A stretch of 64,000 nt of DNA, from positions 124,001 to 188,000 of the forward strand of contig JBJOHV010000097.1 of NCBI GenBank assembly GCA_046047495.1, in the 5' to 3' direction. Below the pieces are notes generated by a model that did no database searches, was not told the origin of the DNA, and was given only the letters and a program-made list of their open reading frames with translations. This stretch comes from NORP240 sp046047495 (GTDB taxonomy: Bacteria > Pseudomonadota > Gammaproteobacteria > Pseudomonadales > Pseudohongiellaceae). This document shows, one piece after another, positions 17,731 through 27,679 of the stretch. The translations under genes were made by a program, and so were the position numbers. Position 1 is the first letter of the stretch; each line of letters opens with the position of its first letter.

Positions 17731-18513
17731 ATGTGCCTCATCCTGTTTGCACACCGGGTGGACCCCCAGCGGCCCCTGGTGCTGATCGCCAATCGAGACG
17801 AATTCTTTTCCCGCCCCACCCGGGAAGCCCGCTTCTGGACCGAAGACCCTGCCACTGCCGACCTGCTGGCCGGTCAGGATCTGGGTGCCGGCGGCACCTG
17901 GGTCGGCTGGCACCGCAACGGGCGCTGGGCCGCCGTCACCAATATCCGCAATCCCGCCGACACCCGCACGGCCAACCGCAGCCGGGGCGAACTGCCACTG
18001 ATGTTTTTGCTGGGTCACCTGTCACCCATGGATACCCTGCACAGCCTGCTGGCTTCCCGGTTCGAGTATGCGGGATTCAATCTGCTTCTGGGCGCGGGCG
18101 ATGACATCGCCTATCTCAACAGCGACGCCGCCGAACCTCGCCTGCTGTCGCCCGGCATCTATGGACTTTCCAACGGCCGTCTCGACGACCCCTGGCCCAA
18201 GGTGCGTCGCGGCAGGCAACATCTGCAGCAATGGCTGGACTCCCCGGTGCCTCCCGGCACCGATGGCCTGCTCGGGCTGGTCCGGGACACCGCCATCGCG
18301 CCGGACAGCGAACTTCCAGTCACCGGCATTTCCATGGAACTGGAGCGTCAATTGTCCGCCAGCTTCATCGTGAAATCCGAACGTGACTACGGCACGCGCT
18401 GCTCCACGGCCATCATCCGGAACGTGGCAGGCGAGGTGCGCTTCTGTGAGCAGAATTACGGAAAGGACGGCCTGGTGGCAGGGCGCCATTTCTACCAGTT
18501 TATGGGGTCATGA
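17731..18513 (+). CDS. NRDE (TANGO2-like) family protein
   Basis: A 260-residue protein starting MCLILFAHRVD, followed by the family-defining LIANRDEFFSRPT and GGTWVGWHRNGRWAAVTN. A Cys at position 2 is conserved in this family, related to the human TANGO2 protein, and may be exposed as an N-terminal nucleophile after removal of Met; a role in heme or lipid handling has been proposed. I chose the start at 17731 because it places this Cys second; the open frame extends 96 bases further upstream. Confidence 0.86.
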   Translation: MCLILFAHRVDPQRPLVLIANRDEFFSRPTREARFWTEDPATADLLAGQDLGAGGTWVGWHRNGRWAAVTNIRNPADTRTANRSRGELPLMFLLGHLSPMDTLHSLLASRFEYAGFNLLLGAGDDIAYLNSDAAEPRLLSPGIYGLSNGRLDDPWPKVRRGRQHLQQWLDSPVPPGTDGLLGLVRDTAIAPDSELPVTGISMELERQLSASFIVKSERDYGTRCSTAIIRNVAGEVRFCEQNYGKDGLVAGRHFYQFMGS

Positions 18514-18547
18514 CGGTGAGAGGTGCATTGCACCCCGGGACAAGGGC

Positions 18548-20821
18548 TCAGCTTGAGCGATAGGAACGCAGCAAGCGGTCCACGCCGGAATTGTAGAGAG
18601 CCAGATCGACGGCGCTGCGGATCATCTGGGCATCGTCCAGTTGCAGCACCTGATCCAGCAGATCCTGGGCAGCTTCGAGAGTCAGGCTGCGAATGACGGA
18701 TTTGACTTTCAGCAGGGAGGAAGCGTTCATGGACAGCACATCGAACCCCATGGCCACCAGCAGCACCGCGGCGCCGGGATCGCCGGCCATCTCCCCGCAG
18801 ATGCTCACCAGCTTGCCTTCCTTGTGGGCCTCGGTCACCACATGCTGCAGGGCCTGCAGCACGGCCGGATGGAAGGCGGTGTACAGATGGGCCACCCTGG
18901 GATTGTTGCGATCCACCGCCAGCAGGTACTGGGTAAGGTCATTGCTGCCCACACTGATGAAATCCACCATGCGGGCCAGCACCCGGGTCTGATAGACCGC
19001 CGCCGGCAATTCGATCATCACGCCCACCGGCGGAAATCTCACGTCCAGGCCTTCCTGCAACAGCTCCCGATAGGACTTCTTGATCAACTGCATGGCAGAC
19101 ACCACTTCGTTGATGTTGCTGATCATGGGCAGCATGATCTGCAGATTGTTGAGGCCGATGCTGGCCCGCAACATGGCGCGAATCTGGGCGGTGAAAATCT
19201 CCGGATGGTCCAGGGTTACCCGGATCCCCCGCCAGCCCAGAAACGGGTTGTCCTCTTCGATGGGAAAATAGGGCAGATCCTTGTCACCCCCCACGTCCAA
19301 GGTCCGCATGGTCACCAGCTTGGGAGTGAACGCCGCCAGTTGCTCCCGGTAGATGGCCGCCTGTTCCTGTTCGGAGGGAAAGCGTTCCGAGAGAAGGAAG
19401 GGCACTTCCGTGCGGAACAGACCGATGCCCTCCGCCCCCTGATCGAGGGAGCGCAACACATCGGACATCAGGCCTGTATTGACCCACAGGTGCACCCGGT
19501 GGTGATCCGCGGTCTCGCAGGGCAGATCCCGCAGACCCGCCAGGCCCTTGACCAGCTGATCCTCCTCCTTGATGGTATCCAGGAACCGCTTGCGCAGCTG
19601 ATCCGTGGGATTGCTGATGACCTGGCCGTTGTAGCCGTCGATGATGACTTCCCGGCCTTCCAGCTGGCTGATGGGCAGATCCACCACGCCCATCACGGTG
19701 GGCAAGCCCATGCTGCGGGCCAGAATCGCCACGTGGGAGGTTCCCGATCCCTGCACGGAAATCAGCCCCTTGAGCTTTTCCTTGGGGACATCCGCCAGCA
19801 TGGCGGGCGTGAGTTCCTCGCTGACCAGGATGGTGTTCTTGGGGTAGTCAGTCTTCACCACCTCTTTCTGCTGCAGATAGGACAGTACCCGGCTGCAAAG
19901 ATCACGGATATCCACAGCCCGCTCGCGCAAATAGGGATCATTCATCATTTCGAAGGCGCGCACGTGTTCATTGGCCACGATGGCGAGGGCGCCCTGGGCC
20001 CAGTTGCCCAGCTTGATCTGCTCCACCACTTCCTTCCCGAGGGCGTCGTCATCCAGCATGCGCAGATAGACGGTGAACAATTCACGTTCCTGCTCCCGCA
20101 CATGGCCCTGCAACTTCTCATACAAGGCACGAATGTCCTGCCGCACCGCTTCCAGGCTGGCATTGAACAGCTTGATCTCTTTCCTGATGTTTTTGGCGGG
20201 GCGGCGTGGGATGAGGGTCAGGTCGGCAGGCGGAAACACCACCACGGCCTTGCCGATCGCCACACCAGTGGCACCGGCCACACCGCTGAAAACCGTGTCG
20301 GCCGTCTTGTGACCCGAGGGACTCAGACCCAGGATGGCGCCGGTGGCTTCGGCATGGGCGATGACACCCGCCAGCTGGGCCGACAGCGTGATGAGAAACG
20401 CTTCTTCTGCCTCGTCGAAACTGCGCTTTTCCCGATGCTGGACCACCAGCACTCCCAGGACCGAGCGGTGGTGGATGATGGGCACACCGAGGAAGGATTG
20501 GAATTCCTCCTCACCGGTTTCAGGCAGATAGTGATAGCTGGGATGGGAAGGCGCGTCATCCAGGTTGACCGGCTCCGCATGCTTGGCCACCAGTCCGACC
20601 AGACCTTCGCCCACCTGCAGGCTGACGTGTCCCACAGCGGATTTCTTCAAACCTTCCGACGCCATGAGCACATGGCTGTTGATGTCGGAGTCCAACAGAT
20701 AAATGGAGCACACCTGGGTCTGCATGGCATTGCGCACTTCGGTGACGATGATGTCCAGCGCGGATTGCAAGTCCGTGGCCGAGTTCACCGCCTGCACAAT
20801 GCTGCGCAATCTATCCAACAT
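18548..20821 (-). CDS. ptsP: PEP-protein phosphotransferase PtsP (enzyme I-Ntr)
   Basis: The first phosphate carrier of the nitrogen phosphotransferase system, passing phosphate from PEP to NPr. Of 757 residues, about 1-165 form a GAF sensor domain, about 190-320 the PTS enzyme I N-terminal domain, and the rest the PEP-binding domains. The phosphorylated His lies near residue 360 in GSGTSHVAILAR; the PEP site includes GLFRTEVPFL and FISVGSNDLTQY. It lies 51 bases after rppH, the common rppH-ptsP operon of gammaproteobacteria. Confidence 0.96.
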   Translation of the reverse strand: MLDRLRSIVQAVNSATDLQSALDIIVTEVRNAMQTQVCSIYLLDSDINSHVLMASEGLKKSAVGHVSLQVGEGLVGLVAKHAEPVNLDDAPSHPSYHYLPETGEEEFQSFLGVPIIHHRSVLGVLVVQHREKRSFDEAEEAFLITLSAQLAGVIAHAEATGAILGLSPSGHKTADTVFSGVAGATGVAIGKAVVVFPPADLTLIPRRPAKNIRKEIKLFNASLEAVRQDIRALYEKLQGHVREQERELFTVYLRMLDDDALGKEVVEQIKLGNWAQGALAIVANEHVRAFEMMNDPYLRERAVDIRDLCSRVLSYLQQKEVVKTDYPKNTILVSEELTPAMLADVPKEKLKGLISVQGSGTSHVAILARSMGLPTVMGVVDLPISQLEGREVIIDGYNGQVISNPTDQLRKRFLDTIKEEDQLVKGLAGLRDLPCETADHHRVHLWVNTGLMSDVLRSLDQGAEGIGLFRTEVPFLLSERFPSEQEQAAIYREQLAAFTPKLVTMRTLDVGGDKDLPYFPIEEDNPFLGWRGIRVTLDHPEIFTAQIRAMLRASIGLNNLQIMLPMISNINEVVSAMQLIKKSYRELLQEGLDVRFPPVGVMIELPAAVYQTRVLARMVDFISVGSNDLTQYLLAVDRNNPRVAHLYTAFHPAVLQALQHVVTEAHKEGKLVSICGEMAGDPGAAVLLVAMGFDVLSMNASSLLKVKSVIRSLTLEAAQDLLDQVLQLDDAQMIRSAVDLALYNSGVDRLLRSYRSS

Positions 20822-20872
20822 AAACCGTGTCCATTAGTCCTTCAGATGGGTGCCGTGCGCGGCTCAGGCAAG

Positions 20873-21361
20873 TTACACTTGGTCAAGGTAACGATGCAAA
20901 GGTTTTCTCAGTTCCTGCAAAGCCTTGCGGTAGACCTCCCGCTTGAAGTCGATGACCTGGCACAGGGGATACCAGTAACTCACCCAGCGCCAGGCATCGA
21001 ATTCCGGAGTCCCGCTGCGGCCCAGATCGATGCGGGTTTCCTCCGCCTGCAGGGCCAGCAGAAACCATTTTTGTTTTTGTCCGATGCACACCGGATCCAT
21101 GTTGTGGCGGATGAAATTCCTGGGCAAACGGTAATGCAGCCAGTTGCGCGTGTGATGTACGATTTGCACCTCGTCTGGCTGCAGGCCCACTTCCTCGTCC
21201 AGCTCACGGTATAACGCCTGTTCGAGGGTCTCCCCTTCCTTGATGCCACCCTGAGGAAACTGCCATGCGTTCTGTCCAATACGCTTCGCCCACAACAAGC
21301 GCCCTTCCCTGTTGCAGATAACAATGCCAACGTTTGGCCGATAACCCCTGGAGTCAATCAC
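20873..21361 (-). CDS. rppH: RNA pyrophosphohydrolase
   Basis: A 162-residue Nudix hydrolase that removes pyrophosphate from the 5' end of transcripts and so starts mRNA decay. The Nudix box is GIKEGETLEQALYREL then DEEVGL. Other hallmarks are RPNVGIVICN, WQFPQGG and the C-terminal YWYPLCQVIDFKREVY. It is the promoter-proximal gene of the rppH-ptsP pair and is divergent from a HAD-family gene. Confidence 0.96.
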   Translation of the reverse strand: MIDSRGYRPNVGIVICNREGRLLWAKRIGQNAWQFPQGGIKEGETLEQALYRELDEEVGLQPDEVQIVHHTRNWLHYRLPRNFIRHNMDPVCIGQKQKWFLLALQAEETRIDLGRSGTPEFDAWRWVSYWYPLCQVIDFKREVYRKALQELRKPLHRYLDQV

Positions 21362-21445
21362 GTGAACCTGACCTTAGACAAAATACTGCCCGCATTGTTT
21401 CATATCCAACTTGACCGGAGCAATGCCATTGCCTCCTTCATGCAA

Positions 21446-21451
21446 TATAAT
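21446..21451 (+). promoter_or_regulatory. Candidate -10 box upstream of the HAD phosphatase gene
   Basis: A perfect TATAAT sits about 47 bases before the chosen start at 21498, inside the divergent spacer with rppH. No good -35 box is present at 16-18 bases; a TTGACC at 21411 is 29 bases away and cannot pair with it. Confidence 0.4.
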
Positions 21452-21497
21452 GTTTCGCATTTTCAACAGCTTATAAATGAACCCGGAGTGCCCGCCC

Positions 21498-22157
21498 ATG
21501 GCCCTGGCCATCTTTGACCTGGACAATACCCTGCTGGCAGGCGACAGCGATCACGCCTGGGGCGAATTTCTCATCAGCCAGGGCCTGGCCGATGCCACGG
21601 TCCATGGCGCCACCAATGACCGCTTCTATCAGCAATACACCGAGGGCCGGCTGGATATCCATGCCTATGTCCGCTTCACCCTGGGTCCGGTGCTGCATCT
21701 GTCCATCGCCGCCCTTGAGGAACTGCACCGGATTTTCATGCGGGAGTTCATCGAGCCTCTGATGCTGCCCAAGGCCCGTGAACTCATCCAGGGTCACCGC
21801 AGCGCCGGGGATTACTGCCTGATCATGTCCGCCACCAATCAGTTCATCACCGCTCCCATTGCCACCGCGCTGGGAGTCGATCATCTGCTGGCCACCGAGC
21901 TGGAAATCCGCGACGATCATTACACGGGCAACATCAGCGGCATTCCCTGTTTTCAGCAGGGCAAGGTGGCCCGTCTGCAGCAATGGATGGCAAACCAGGC
22001 CCTTGATTATTCCCTGCAGGACGCCTGTTTCTACAGCGACTCCATCAATGACCGGCCCCTGCTGGAAGCGGTGGCGCGTCCGGTGGCGGTGGATCCCGAC
22101 AGCCGCCTGCGGGCTGTGGCCAGCCAGCTGGCCTGGCCGGTAATCTCCCTGCGCTGA
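21498..22157 (+). CDS. HAD-superfamily (IB, SerB-like) phosphatase
   Basis: A 219-residue HAD hydrolase with motif I in AIFDLDNTLLAGDSD, motif II in LIMSATNQF and the motif IV region in CFYSDSINDRPLLE. The pattern fits subfamily IB phosphatases related to SerB, often annotated as phosphoserine or histidinol phosphatase; the substrate is not determined. I use the ATG at 21498 (MALAIFDLD) rather than one 21 bases upstream because it matches the family N-terminus. The position next to rppH-ptsP is conserved in pseudomonads. Confidence 0.85.
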   Translation: MALAIFDLDNTLLAGDSDHAWGEFLISQGLADATVHGATNDRFYQQYTEGRLDIHAYVRFTLGPVLHLSIAALEELHRIFMREFIEPLMLPKARELIQGHRSAGDYCLIMSATNQFITAPIATALGVDHLLATELEIRDDHYTGNISGIPCFQQGKVARLQQWMANQALDYSLQDACFYSDSINDRPLLEAVARPVAVDPDSRLRAVASQLAWPVISLR

Positions 22158-22165
22158 GGTGAGTC

Positions 22166-23434
22166 ATGGATAATCTGTCGCGATGGCTGCACCGGTTGCT
22201 TGGCGGGACTCTCATCCTGTCCTTGCTGGCCTGTGACAACACCCCCGCCAACGACCGTCAGAACCCCGCTCCTGCAGAGTCCGGCGAGACTCCAAGGTCG
22301 TTCGAACAGCCCTTGCTGGCGGATGCGGTCATCAGTGATCTGACGACTGCTTATATCGATCAGGCCATTGTGGCTTACCGGGTCGCCGTGGCCAGCGCTG
22401 AAAATCTCCAGGAAGCAGTGGATCGATTGCTGGATGCTCCGGGTGAGCAAACCCTTGTCGCTGCACGCCAGGCCTGGCTACAGGCTCACGACGATTACGC
22501 GGCCACCAGCCTGCATCAGTATTTCCTGCAGGCCCTGGTGTCCGGAAACAATAGCGGCCTGGGCATCGATCTCAGCCTGGAGCGACTGCACTACCAGCTG
22601 GACCACTGGCCGATCCTGGCGGGCTACATCGACTATCTGGACGGCTATCCAGACAGCGGGCTGGTCAGCGACATCACCGTACCGCTCAGCCGCGAAAGCA
22701 TAAGCCTTCAACACGGCGCTTTCGATCTTGCGGAGGCCCTGCTGGGCTTTCACCCGGTGGAATTCCTCCTGTGGGGCGAGGTACGTCCCGGCGCAAGCGG
22801 GCAACGCCCTTACACTGATTACATGGAGGACACGGAACTGACAGCGGAGCAGGCTGCTGAGGGCCTGCAGCTGACACAGATGACCAGCAACCGTCGACGG
22901 CAGCTGCTGGATCTCGTCACTGTCTCATTGCTGCAGGATGTGCAGGCCATGCAGCAACTCTGGACCCGCAATCGCAATACCTTGCGGGACATGGCGGAAG
23001 GCCTCACAGGGCCCCGACAGCTGGCCTTGCTGCTGGATGCCATGACCGCCGTGGTGACCGAGGAGCTGATGGTGAAATCACTGTCTCCTTTGTTGAATGG
23101 GGACCATGAATCCAGCCTGCACTCACCTTACAGTCAAAGCTCGGCTGCCGCAGTGCTGGCCCAGCTGGGCGGCCTGGAGCAGGCCTTGATGGTGGCGGCG
23201 GACGCTGCGGTGACGCTGGAGGTGCTGCTCACCGAGTTGTATCCGGACTTCAGCCAGACGTTTTATCAGAATTTCGATGCCGGCAAGGAATGTCTTGAAC
23301 GGCTGTATGCGTCAGTGAATCAAAGTGGGGATCCGGAAATCGCCATGACCATCGAGGCTGAAATCGTCGAATGCATCAACTTCATGGGCAACCTGACCAA
23401 TACGCTGGAGCTGGTCAAGTCGCAGTTCCCCTGA
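22166..23434 (+). CDS. Imelysin (peptidase M75) family lipoprotein
   Basis: A 422-residue protein with an N-terminal lipoprotein signal ending LSLLAC, so likely anchored to an envelope membrane. The imelysin signature GxHxxEFLLWG is present as LGFHPVEFLLWGE in the middle, and the flanking helices fit the family. Imelysin-like proteins take part in iron acquisition, often beside EfeB/EfeU or TonB receptors, but none is adjacent here. It starts 9 bases after the HAD gene, so the two are probably cotranscribed. Confidence 0.85.
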   Translation: MDNLSRWLHRLLGGTLILSLLACDNTPANDRQNPAPAESGETPRSFEQPLLADAVISDLTTAYIDQAIVAYRVAVASAENLQEAVDRLLDAPGEQTLVAARQAWLQAHDDYAATSLHQYFLQALVSGNNSGLGIDLSLERLHYQLDHWPILAGYIDYLDGYPDSGLVSDITVPLSRESISLQHGAFDLAEALLGFHPVEFLLWGEVRPGASGQRPYTDYMEDTELTAEQAAEGLQLTQMTSNRRRQLLDLVTVSLLQDVQAMQQLWTRNRNTLRDMAEGLTGPRQLALLLDAMTAVVTEELMVKSLSPLLNGDHESSLHSPYSQSSAAAVLAQLGGLEQALMVAADAAVTLEVLLTELYPDFSQTFYQNFDAGKECLERLYASVNQSGDPEIAMTIEAEIVECINFMGNLTNTLELVKSQFP

Positions 23435-23443
23435 GGAGGTTTT

Positions 23444-23956
23444 CTACCCGGTCACCAGTTCGACTATGAGATCGTCGGCGATCTGCTCCAGCGTCGTGCG
23501 CAGAGAATCCAGATCGAGGTCGGTCGGTGCCTTCAATACCGCCCGGGCCTTGAACAACACGTCGGCGGACATGGGTGCCGGCACACACTCCGTGTCCAGG
23601 TCTTCCACATTGATCGACAGCCCAGCCAGGGTTCGCGCGATTTCCTTGATGATGCCGGGCCGGTCATTGCCCACCAGGCTGAGATTGAGAGTGCGCGCTG
23701 GCACCTGCACCGGCTCCACCGTCGCTTTCTCTATGACCAGCTTCAGCCGGTCCGACAATTTATGCAGCTCGGCAATGAGGCGATCGGCATCCGAATCCGC
23801 AACACTGACCTGAAGTATGCCGGCGAATTTTCCCGCCAGCTGAGACATGCTGCTTTCCAGCCAGTTACCGCCATTGTCCGCGATGGTTTGGGCCAGGCGT
23901 TCCACCAGCCCGGGTTGATCATTGCCAATGATGGTGAGTACAAGATAGGTCGTCAT
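23444..23956 (-). CDS. ACT-domain regulatory protein (GcvR-like)
   Basis: A 170-residue protein made of two ACT domains, seen as LTIIGNDQPGLVERLAQTIA near the start and LSLVGNDRPGIIKEIARTLA near residue 95. This layout is that of GcvR, the negative regulator of the glycine-cleavage operon in E. coli. The window's own gcvTHP lies 20 kb away and no gcvA is seen, so a link to glycine control is inference. It is 50 bases downstream of polB on the same strand. Confidence 0.83.
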   Translation of the reverse strand: MTTYLVLTIIGNDQPGLVERLAQTIADNGGNWLESSMSQLAGKFAGILQVSVADSDADRLIAELHKLSDRLKLVIEKATVEPVQVPARTLNLSLVGNDRPGIIKEIARTLAGLSINVEDLDTECVPAPMSADVLFKARAVLKAPTDLDLDSLRTTLEQIADDLIVELVTG

Positions 23957-24006
23957 GGTGTAGTCCTTGCGTTTCCTTGGGCCCGATCGGATTACCGATT
24001 CCCGGA

Positions 24007-26370
24007 TCAGAACAAGCCGATCTGCCGGGTCAGCAATTCTTCCATTGAAGTCGACTTGAACACAAGAATTGAATCGGCCACGGGCTTGATCTGACGTTCC
24101 AGGTAGAATTCATAATCCACCGGGGACTGCCTGTACTGGCGCGGTTCCGGACCGTTCACCGTCATGATGTACTCGATCCAGCCTCCCTGGTCATACAGGG
24201 ATGGCAACCCCATTTGCCGGCGCATGGCTTCCGCCCTTCGGGCAGCCTGAACGTGGGGTGGCACATTTTTCACGTAGTCCTTGAGTCGACGTCGCAGACG
24301 TCGACGCAGCACCAGCTCTGCCTCAAACCTGCCTTCCATTACATCCTTGACCGTCTGCCTGATATACGCCTCGTAAGGCTGGTCCAGGAAGATTCTGCGG
24401 TAGAGATCCTGTTGAAACCGGCGCGCCAGGGGCGACCAGTCGCTGCGGACCGATTCCAGGCCCTTGAACACGATCTCGTAGTCGGCCGTCGCGTGCTGCC
24501 CACCCTTCCTGATGAGTCCGGCATAGCGCTTCTTGCTGCCGGTGTCCGAACCGCGAATGGTGGGCATGAGAAATCGGGTGAAATGGGTCTCAAACTGAAT
24601 CTCCAGACAACTCTCCAGATCGAATCCGGTCCTGATGCGTTCACGCCACCACTCGTTGAGCTCCCGGGCCAGCCGCTGTCCCACGGCATCCGGATCCTGC
24701 CCGGCAGGGTTGCCGACGTGGACGAACAGGGAATCCGTATCACCGTAGATGACCTGCCAGCCGCGCTCCTCGATAAATTGCTTGCTCTCGATGATGATCT
24801 GGTGACCCCGACGCGTTATGGAGCTGACCAGCCGATGGTCGTGAAAGCGACAGCCATTGGTGCCCAGTACACCATAGAACGAATTCATAATGATTTTGAT
24901 GGCCTGGGACAGCACCCGATTGCCCTCGGCCTTGGCCCGATCCCTGGCCTGCCACAGATGCTCGATGAGCTGGGGAAGAATATGGTGGTGGCGGGAGAAT
25001 CGACCGCCATCGAAGCCCGGCACGGCATCAGATTCCCGCAATCCCAGCACCAGGCCCAGGGGATCGATGCGGAACGTGCGGATGATGCTGGGATACAGGC
25101 TCTTGAAATCCAAGACCAAAACATGATCGTAGATGCCGGGCCTGGATTCCATCACATAGCCGCCCGGACTCATTGCCTGGCTGTCGGTCTGATGTAGTGC
25201 GGGAGCCACATAACCACTGCGATGAAGACGGGGCAGATACAGGAAATCGAAGGCCGCCACCGAACCCCCGTAACGCTGCAGCTCCAGACCGGTCAACAGA
25301 CTGCGCTCGATGGCGAACTCCACCAGTTTCTCCTGCTGGAAAATGTCCCATACCAGGCGGCAATCCTCCAGGTTGTAGCGGGCCAGCGCAGGCTTGTCCT
25401 CCTGGAACAACCGGGTGATTTCCGCATGCCGCTGGTCCACGTCGTCCACCAGCTTGCCCCTGCCCAGCAACTGACTCGCCACATGGTCGAGGGAGAAGTT
25501 TTCGAACTGGTAGGTGGCACTGCGCATCAATTCAATGCCATCCAGAATGACCCGTCCGGGCACCAGCGCAAAATACCGTGCATTGCTGTCCCGGGCCTGG
25601 CGCCAGCCGATGATCTCACCGTCGCGGCCCAGGCGGAAGGGAATGCCCAGGCGATCACAACAGGCTTGCAGCACCCGCAGATCGAAATTCACCACATTCC
25701 AGCCGAGCAACACATCCGGGTCCCATTCTGTCACCCACGCCAGGAACGCCTCGATCACAGCCCGCTCGTCAGGCAGCAACCGAAGTAGCGGATCGATCGC
25801 CGGACGGTGTGCGGGCGAGCTGTCGACCATGAAGACAATCCGGGAGTCGGCGCAGTACACGCCAATGGAATACAACTGCTCCCCCTGGTAGTCCGTTTCG
25901 ATATCCACGGAGATACAGCGCAGGCGGGGGCGGTACTCCAGAGGGCGGGCTTTGGGGTCGAGCAGGCGTTTACCGGCCGGTTCCAGCTCGACGCCGCCGG
26001 TGATGAAGCGCTCCATGAGGTAGCGGTCGGCGGCGTTGATGTCCGCCTCGTAAACGATTATGCCCTGCTGGGTCAGCAGGTCGCGGGCAGTAAAGAGATC
26101 CCGGGGACGAACGAAGTAAAGCGCCGCAATAGCCTGCCCGTCAAAATCCTGCAGGGACGTATCCGCGCTGCTGTATTGACCGAGTCGGGACAGGCAGCGG
26201 CGTGCCGCACTCAGCTGACGGGAAGGGATGAAACAAACGGTTTCCTGAGCGGGAACCCGCCACTGCACGGGGCCTTCTGCAGTGGCGAGCCAGAACACCA
26301 GGTCGGTGCTGTCCGCGGTTTCGACTCGTTGACGGGTAAGCAGGAATCCCTTAACCGTCGTGCCGGTCAA
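24007..26370 (-). CDS. polB: DNA polymerase II (family B)
   Basis: A 787-residue family B polymerase involved in replication restart and translesion synthesis, usually under SOS control. The 3'-5' exonuclease motifs are DIETDYQGEQ, WNVVNFDLRVL and YNLEDCRLVWD. The polymerase motifs are LDFKSLYPSIIRTF (A), IIMNSFYGVLG (B) and IYGDTDSLF (C). All are intact and the length matches E. coli PolB. It begins 8 bases after the sulfite-oxidase-like gene, so any SOS operator must lie upstream of that gene; I did not find a clear LexA box. Confidence 0.97.
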   Translation of the reverse strand: MTGTTVKGFLLTRQRVETADSTDLVFWLATAEGPVQWRVPAQETVCFIPSRQLSAARRCLSRLGQYSSADTSLQDFDGQAIAALYFVRPRDLFTARDLLTQQGIIVYEADINAADRYLMERFITGGVELEPAGKRLLDPKARPLEYRPRLRCISVDIETDYQGEQLYSIGVYCADSRIVFMVDSSPAHRPAIDPLLRLLPDERAVIEAFLAWVTEWDPDVLLGWNVVNFDLRVLQACCDRLGIPFRLGRDGEIIGWRQARDSNARYFALVPGRVILDGIELMRSATYQFENFSLDHVASQLLGRGKLVDDVDQRHAEITRLFQEDKPALARYNLEDCRLVWDIFQQEKLVEFAIERSLLTGLELQRYGGSVAAFDFLYLPRLHRSGYVAPALHQTDSQAMSPGGYVMESRPGIYDHVLVLDFKSLYPSIIRTFRIDPLGLVLGLRESDAVPGFDGGRFSRHHHILPQLIEHLWQARDRAKAEGNRVLSQAIKIIMNSFYGVLGTNGCRFHDHRLVSSITRRGHQIIIESKQFIEERGWQVIYGDTDSLFVHVGNPAGQDPDAVGQRLARELNEWWRERIRTGFDLESCLEIQFETHFTRFLMPTIRGSDTGSKKRYAGLIRKGGQHATADYEIVFKGLESVRSDWSPLARRFQQDLYRRIFLDQPYEAYIRQTVKDVMEGRFEAELVLRRRLRRRLKDYVKNVPPHVQAARRAEAMRRQMGLPSLYDQGGWIEYIMTVNGPEPRQYRQSPVDYEFYLERQIKPVADSILVFKSTSMEELLTRQIGLF

Positions 26371-26378
26371 TGCGCCCC

Positions 26379-27542
26379 TCAGATTCTCACGGTGCGCGGG
26401 AATTGTGCGAAGTTCTCCCAGTAACTGACTTTCTCCGGCACCTGGTCGCTGGTGGGCTGCACATTGCCGTTGATGTCCGTGACCCGGGATACGATGGTGT
26501 GGTCACCCGGAGTGGCGTTGGTCCAATTGTAATTGAACAGCTTCCAGGAATACTGGCTGGAGCGCGGATTGATTTCCGCACGCTGCCAGGGGCCGTTGTC
26601 GATACTGACTTCCACGCTCTGAATGGGAGTTCCGTCGTTGAGGACAAAGCCCTGGATGCGGTACTCGTTGCCGGCGCGGGTGACTCTCACGATGGCGGAT
26701 TTCATGTTGATGGTGGTCACGGAATTCTCCACCCAGCGCTCCACCCCGCCGACCACCTCCTTCTTCAGGGTCACATAGTCACGGCCCATGAAGCGGCCCA
26801 TGTAGCGGGTGTCCTGTACGTGGATCTGGGTCAGCCATTTGACGTTGGCCACGCCGTACCAGCCGGGAACGATCAGGCGCAGAGGCCGGCCGTGGAACAG
26901 CGGCAGCGGCTCACCATTCATTTCGAAGGCCAGCATGTTTTCATCGCGCATGGCATCGGGGATGGAAAGGGCGCGGGCAAAGGCCTTGGGCACTTCCCGG
27001 CCGCGAATCTCCTCGTTGCCGATGTCGCCGCCAAAGAACACGATCTCCTTGGCACCGTCCTGGATGCCGGCCTGCTCCAGCAGGGACTTGAGGGTCACGC
27101 CGCGCCAACGGGCATTGCCGATCAGGCCATTGAAGTTGGCCTCACGGTTGCCGCCGCATTCCCAGCCGATGTCCATCTCGAAGACATCCCGGTTCATGAC
27201 ATCCTGGAGGCTCAGCTCCATGGGATTGTCCACCATGCCGGTAACCTTCAGGCTGTAATTGGCCAGATCCAGCTCCGGCTGCCCGTAGTGCTGCACCACG
27301 TAGAACTGGTCGTTGGAACTGTAGAAGTCGGTGATCTGGCGGGTGTCCTGAACATAGTTGGCACCGGCGCGCTTCTCCCTGATGACGAAGGTGTCCGGCA
27401 CGTCAGTGAACGGTATCAATTCCTCACCCTGGGCCAGAGCCGGCATCATCCAGCCGGGAAACGCCGTGGCACCGGCTGCCAGTACGCCACTGCCCAGTGC
27501 GCCTTTGAGAATTCGTCGTCGACCTTGATCTTCCGGCTTCAT
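26379..27542 (-). CDS. Tat-exported sulfite oxidase-fold molybdopterin enzyme (SoxC-like)
   Basis: A 387-residue periplasmic molybdoenzyme. The N-terminus has a Tat signal, GRRRILKGALGSGVLAAG, with cleavage near PALAQG. The molybdenum-coordinating Cys is in GWECGGNREANF, matching the sulfite oxidase pattern, followed by WRGVTLKSLLEQAG, an RLIVPGWYG segment and a C-terminal dimerisation domain (VEVSIDNGPWQRAEI). It resembles the SoxC subunit of sulfite dehydrogenase. The usual cytochrome partner SoxD and other sox genes are absent nearby, so its substrate and electron acceptor are open. Confidence 0.88.
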   Translation of the reverse strand: MKPEDQGRRRILKGALGSGVLAAGATAFPGWMMPALAQGEELIPFTDVPDTFVIREKRAGANYVQDTRQITDFYSSNDQFYVVQHYGQPELDLANYSLKVTGMVDNPMELSLQDVMNRDVFEMDIGWECGGNREANFNGLIGNARWRGVTLKSLLEQAGIQDGAKEIVFFGGDIGNEEIRGREVPKAFARALSIPDAMRDENMLAFEMNGEPLPLFHGRPLRLIVPGWYGVANVKWLTQIHVQDTRYMGRFMGRDYVTLKKEVVGGVERWVENSVTTINMKSAIVRVTRAGNEYRIQGFVLNDGTPIQSVEVSIDNGPWQRAEINPRSSQYSWKLFNYNWTNATPGDHTIVSRVTDINGNVQPTSDQVPEKVSYWENFAQFPRTVRI

Positions 27543-27679
27543 GATGATGCCCCTTTTATTGGTTTTTGGATTGCGAGCTACCTTATCACAACCCCGAGAC
27601 CTGTCACTAGCAGCTGCCAGGGCGGAATTGACTGGGCAGCCTTGAACACCCATCATGCACGCTGCGTGGAAAATGAGTT

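Noticed and set aside
18641..21214. Open frame of 857 codons antisense to ptsP and rppH
   Set aside because: It crosses two well-supported genes, is rich in His and Gln as expected from a reversed GC-rich frame, and has no domain.
21411..21451. TTGACC and TATAAT as a promoter pair before the HAD gene
   Set aside because: The spacing is 29 bases, too long for sigma-70; only the -10 box is kept.
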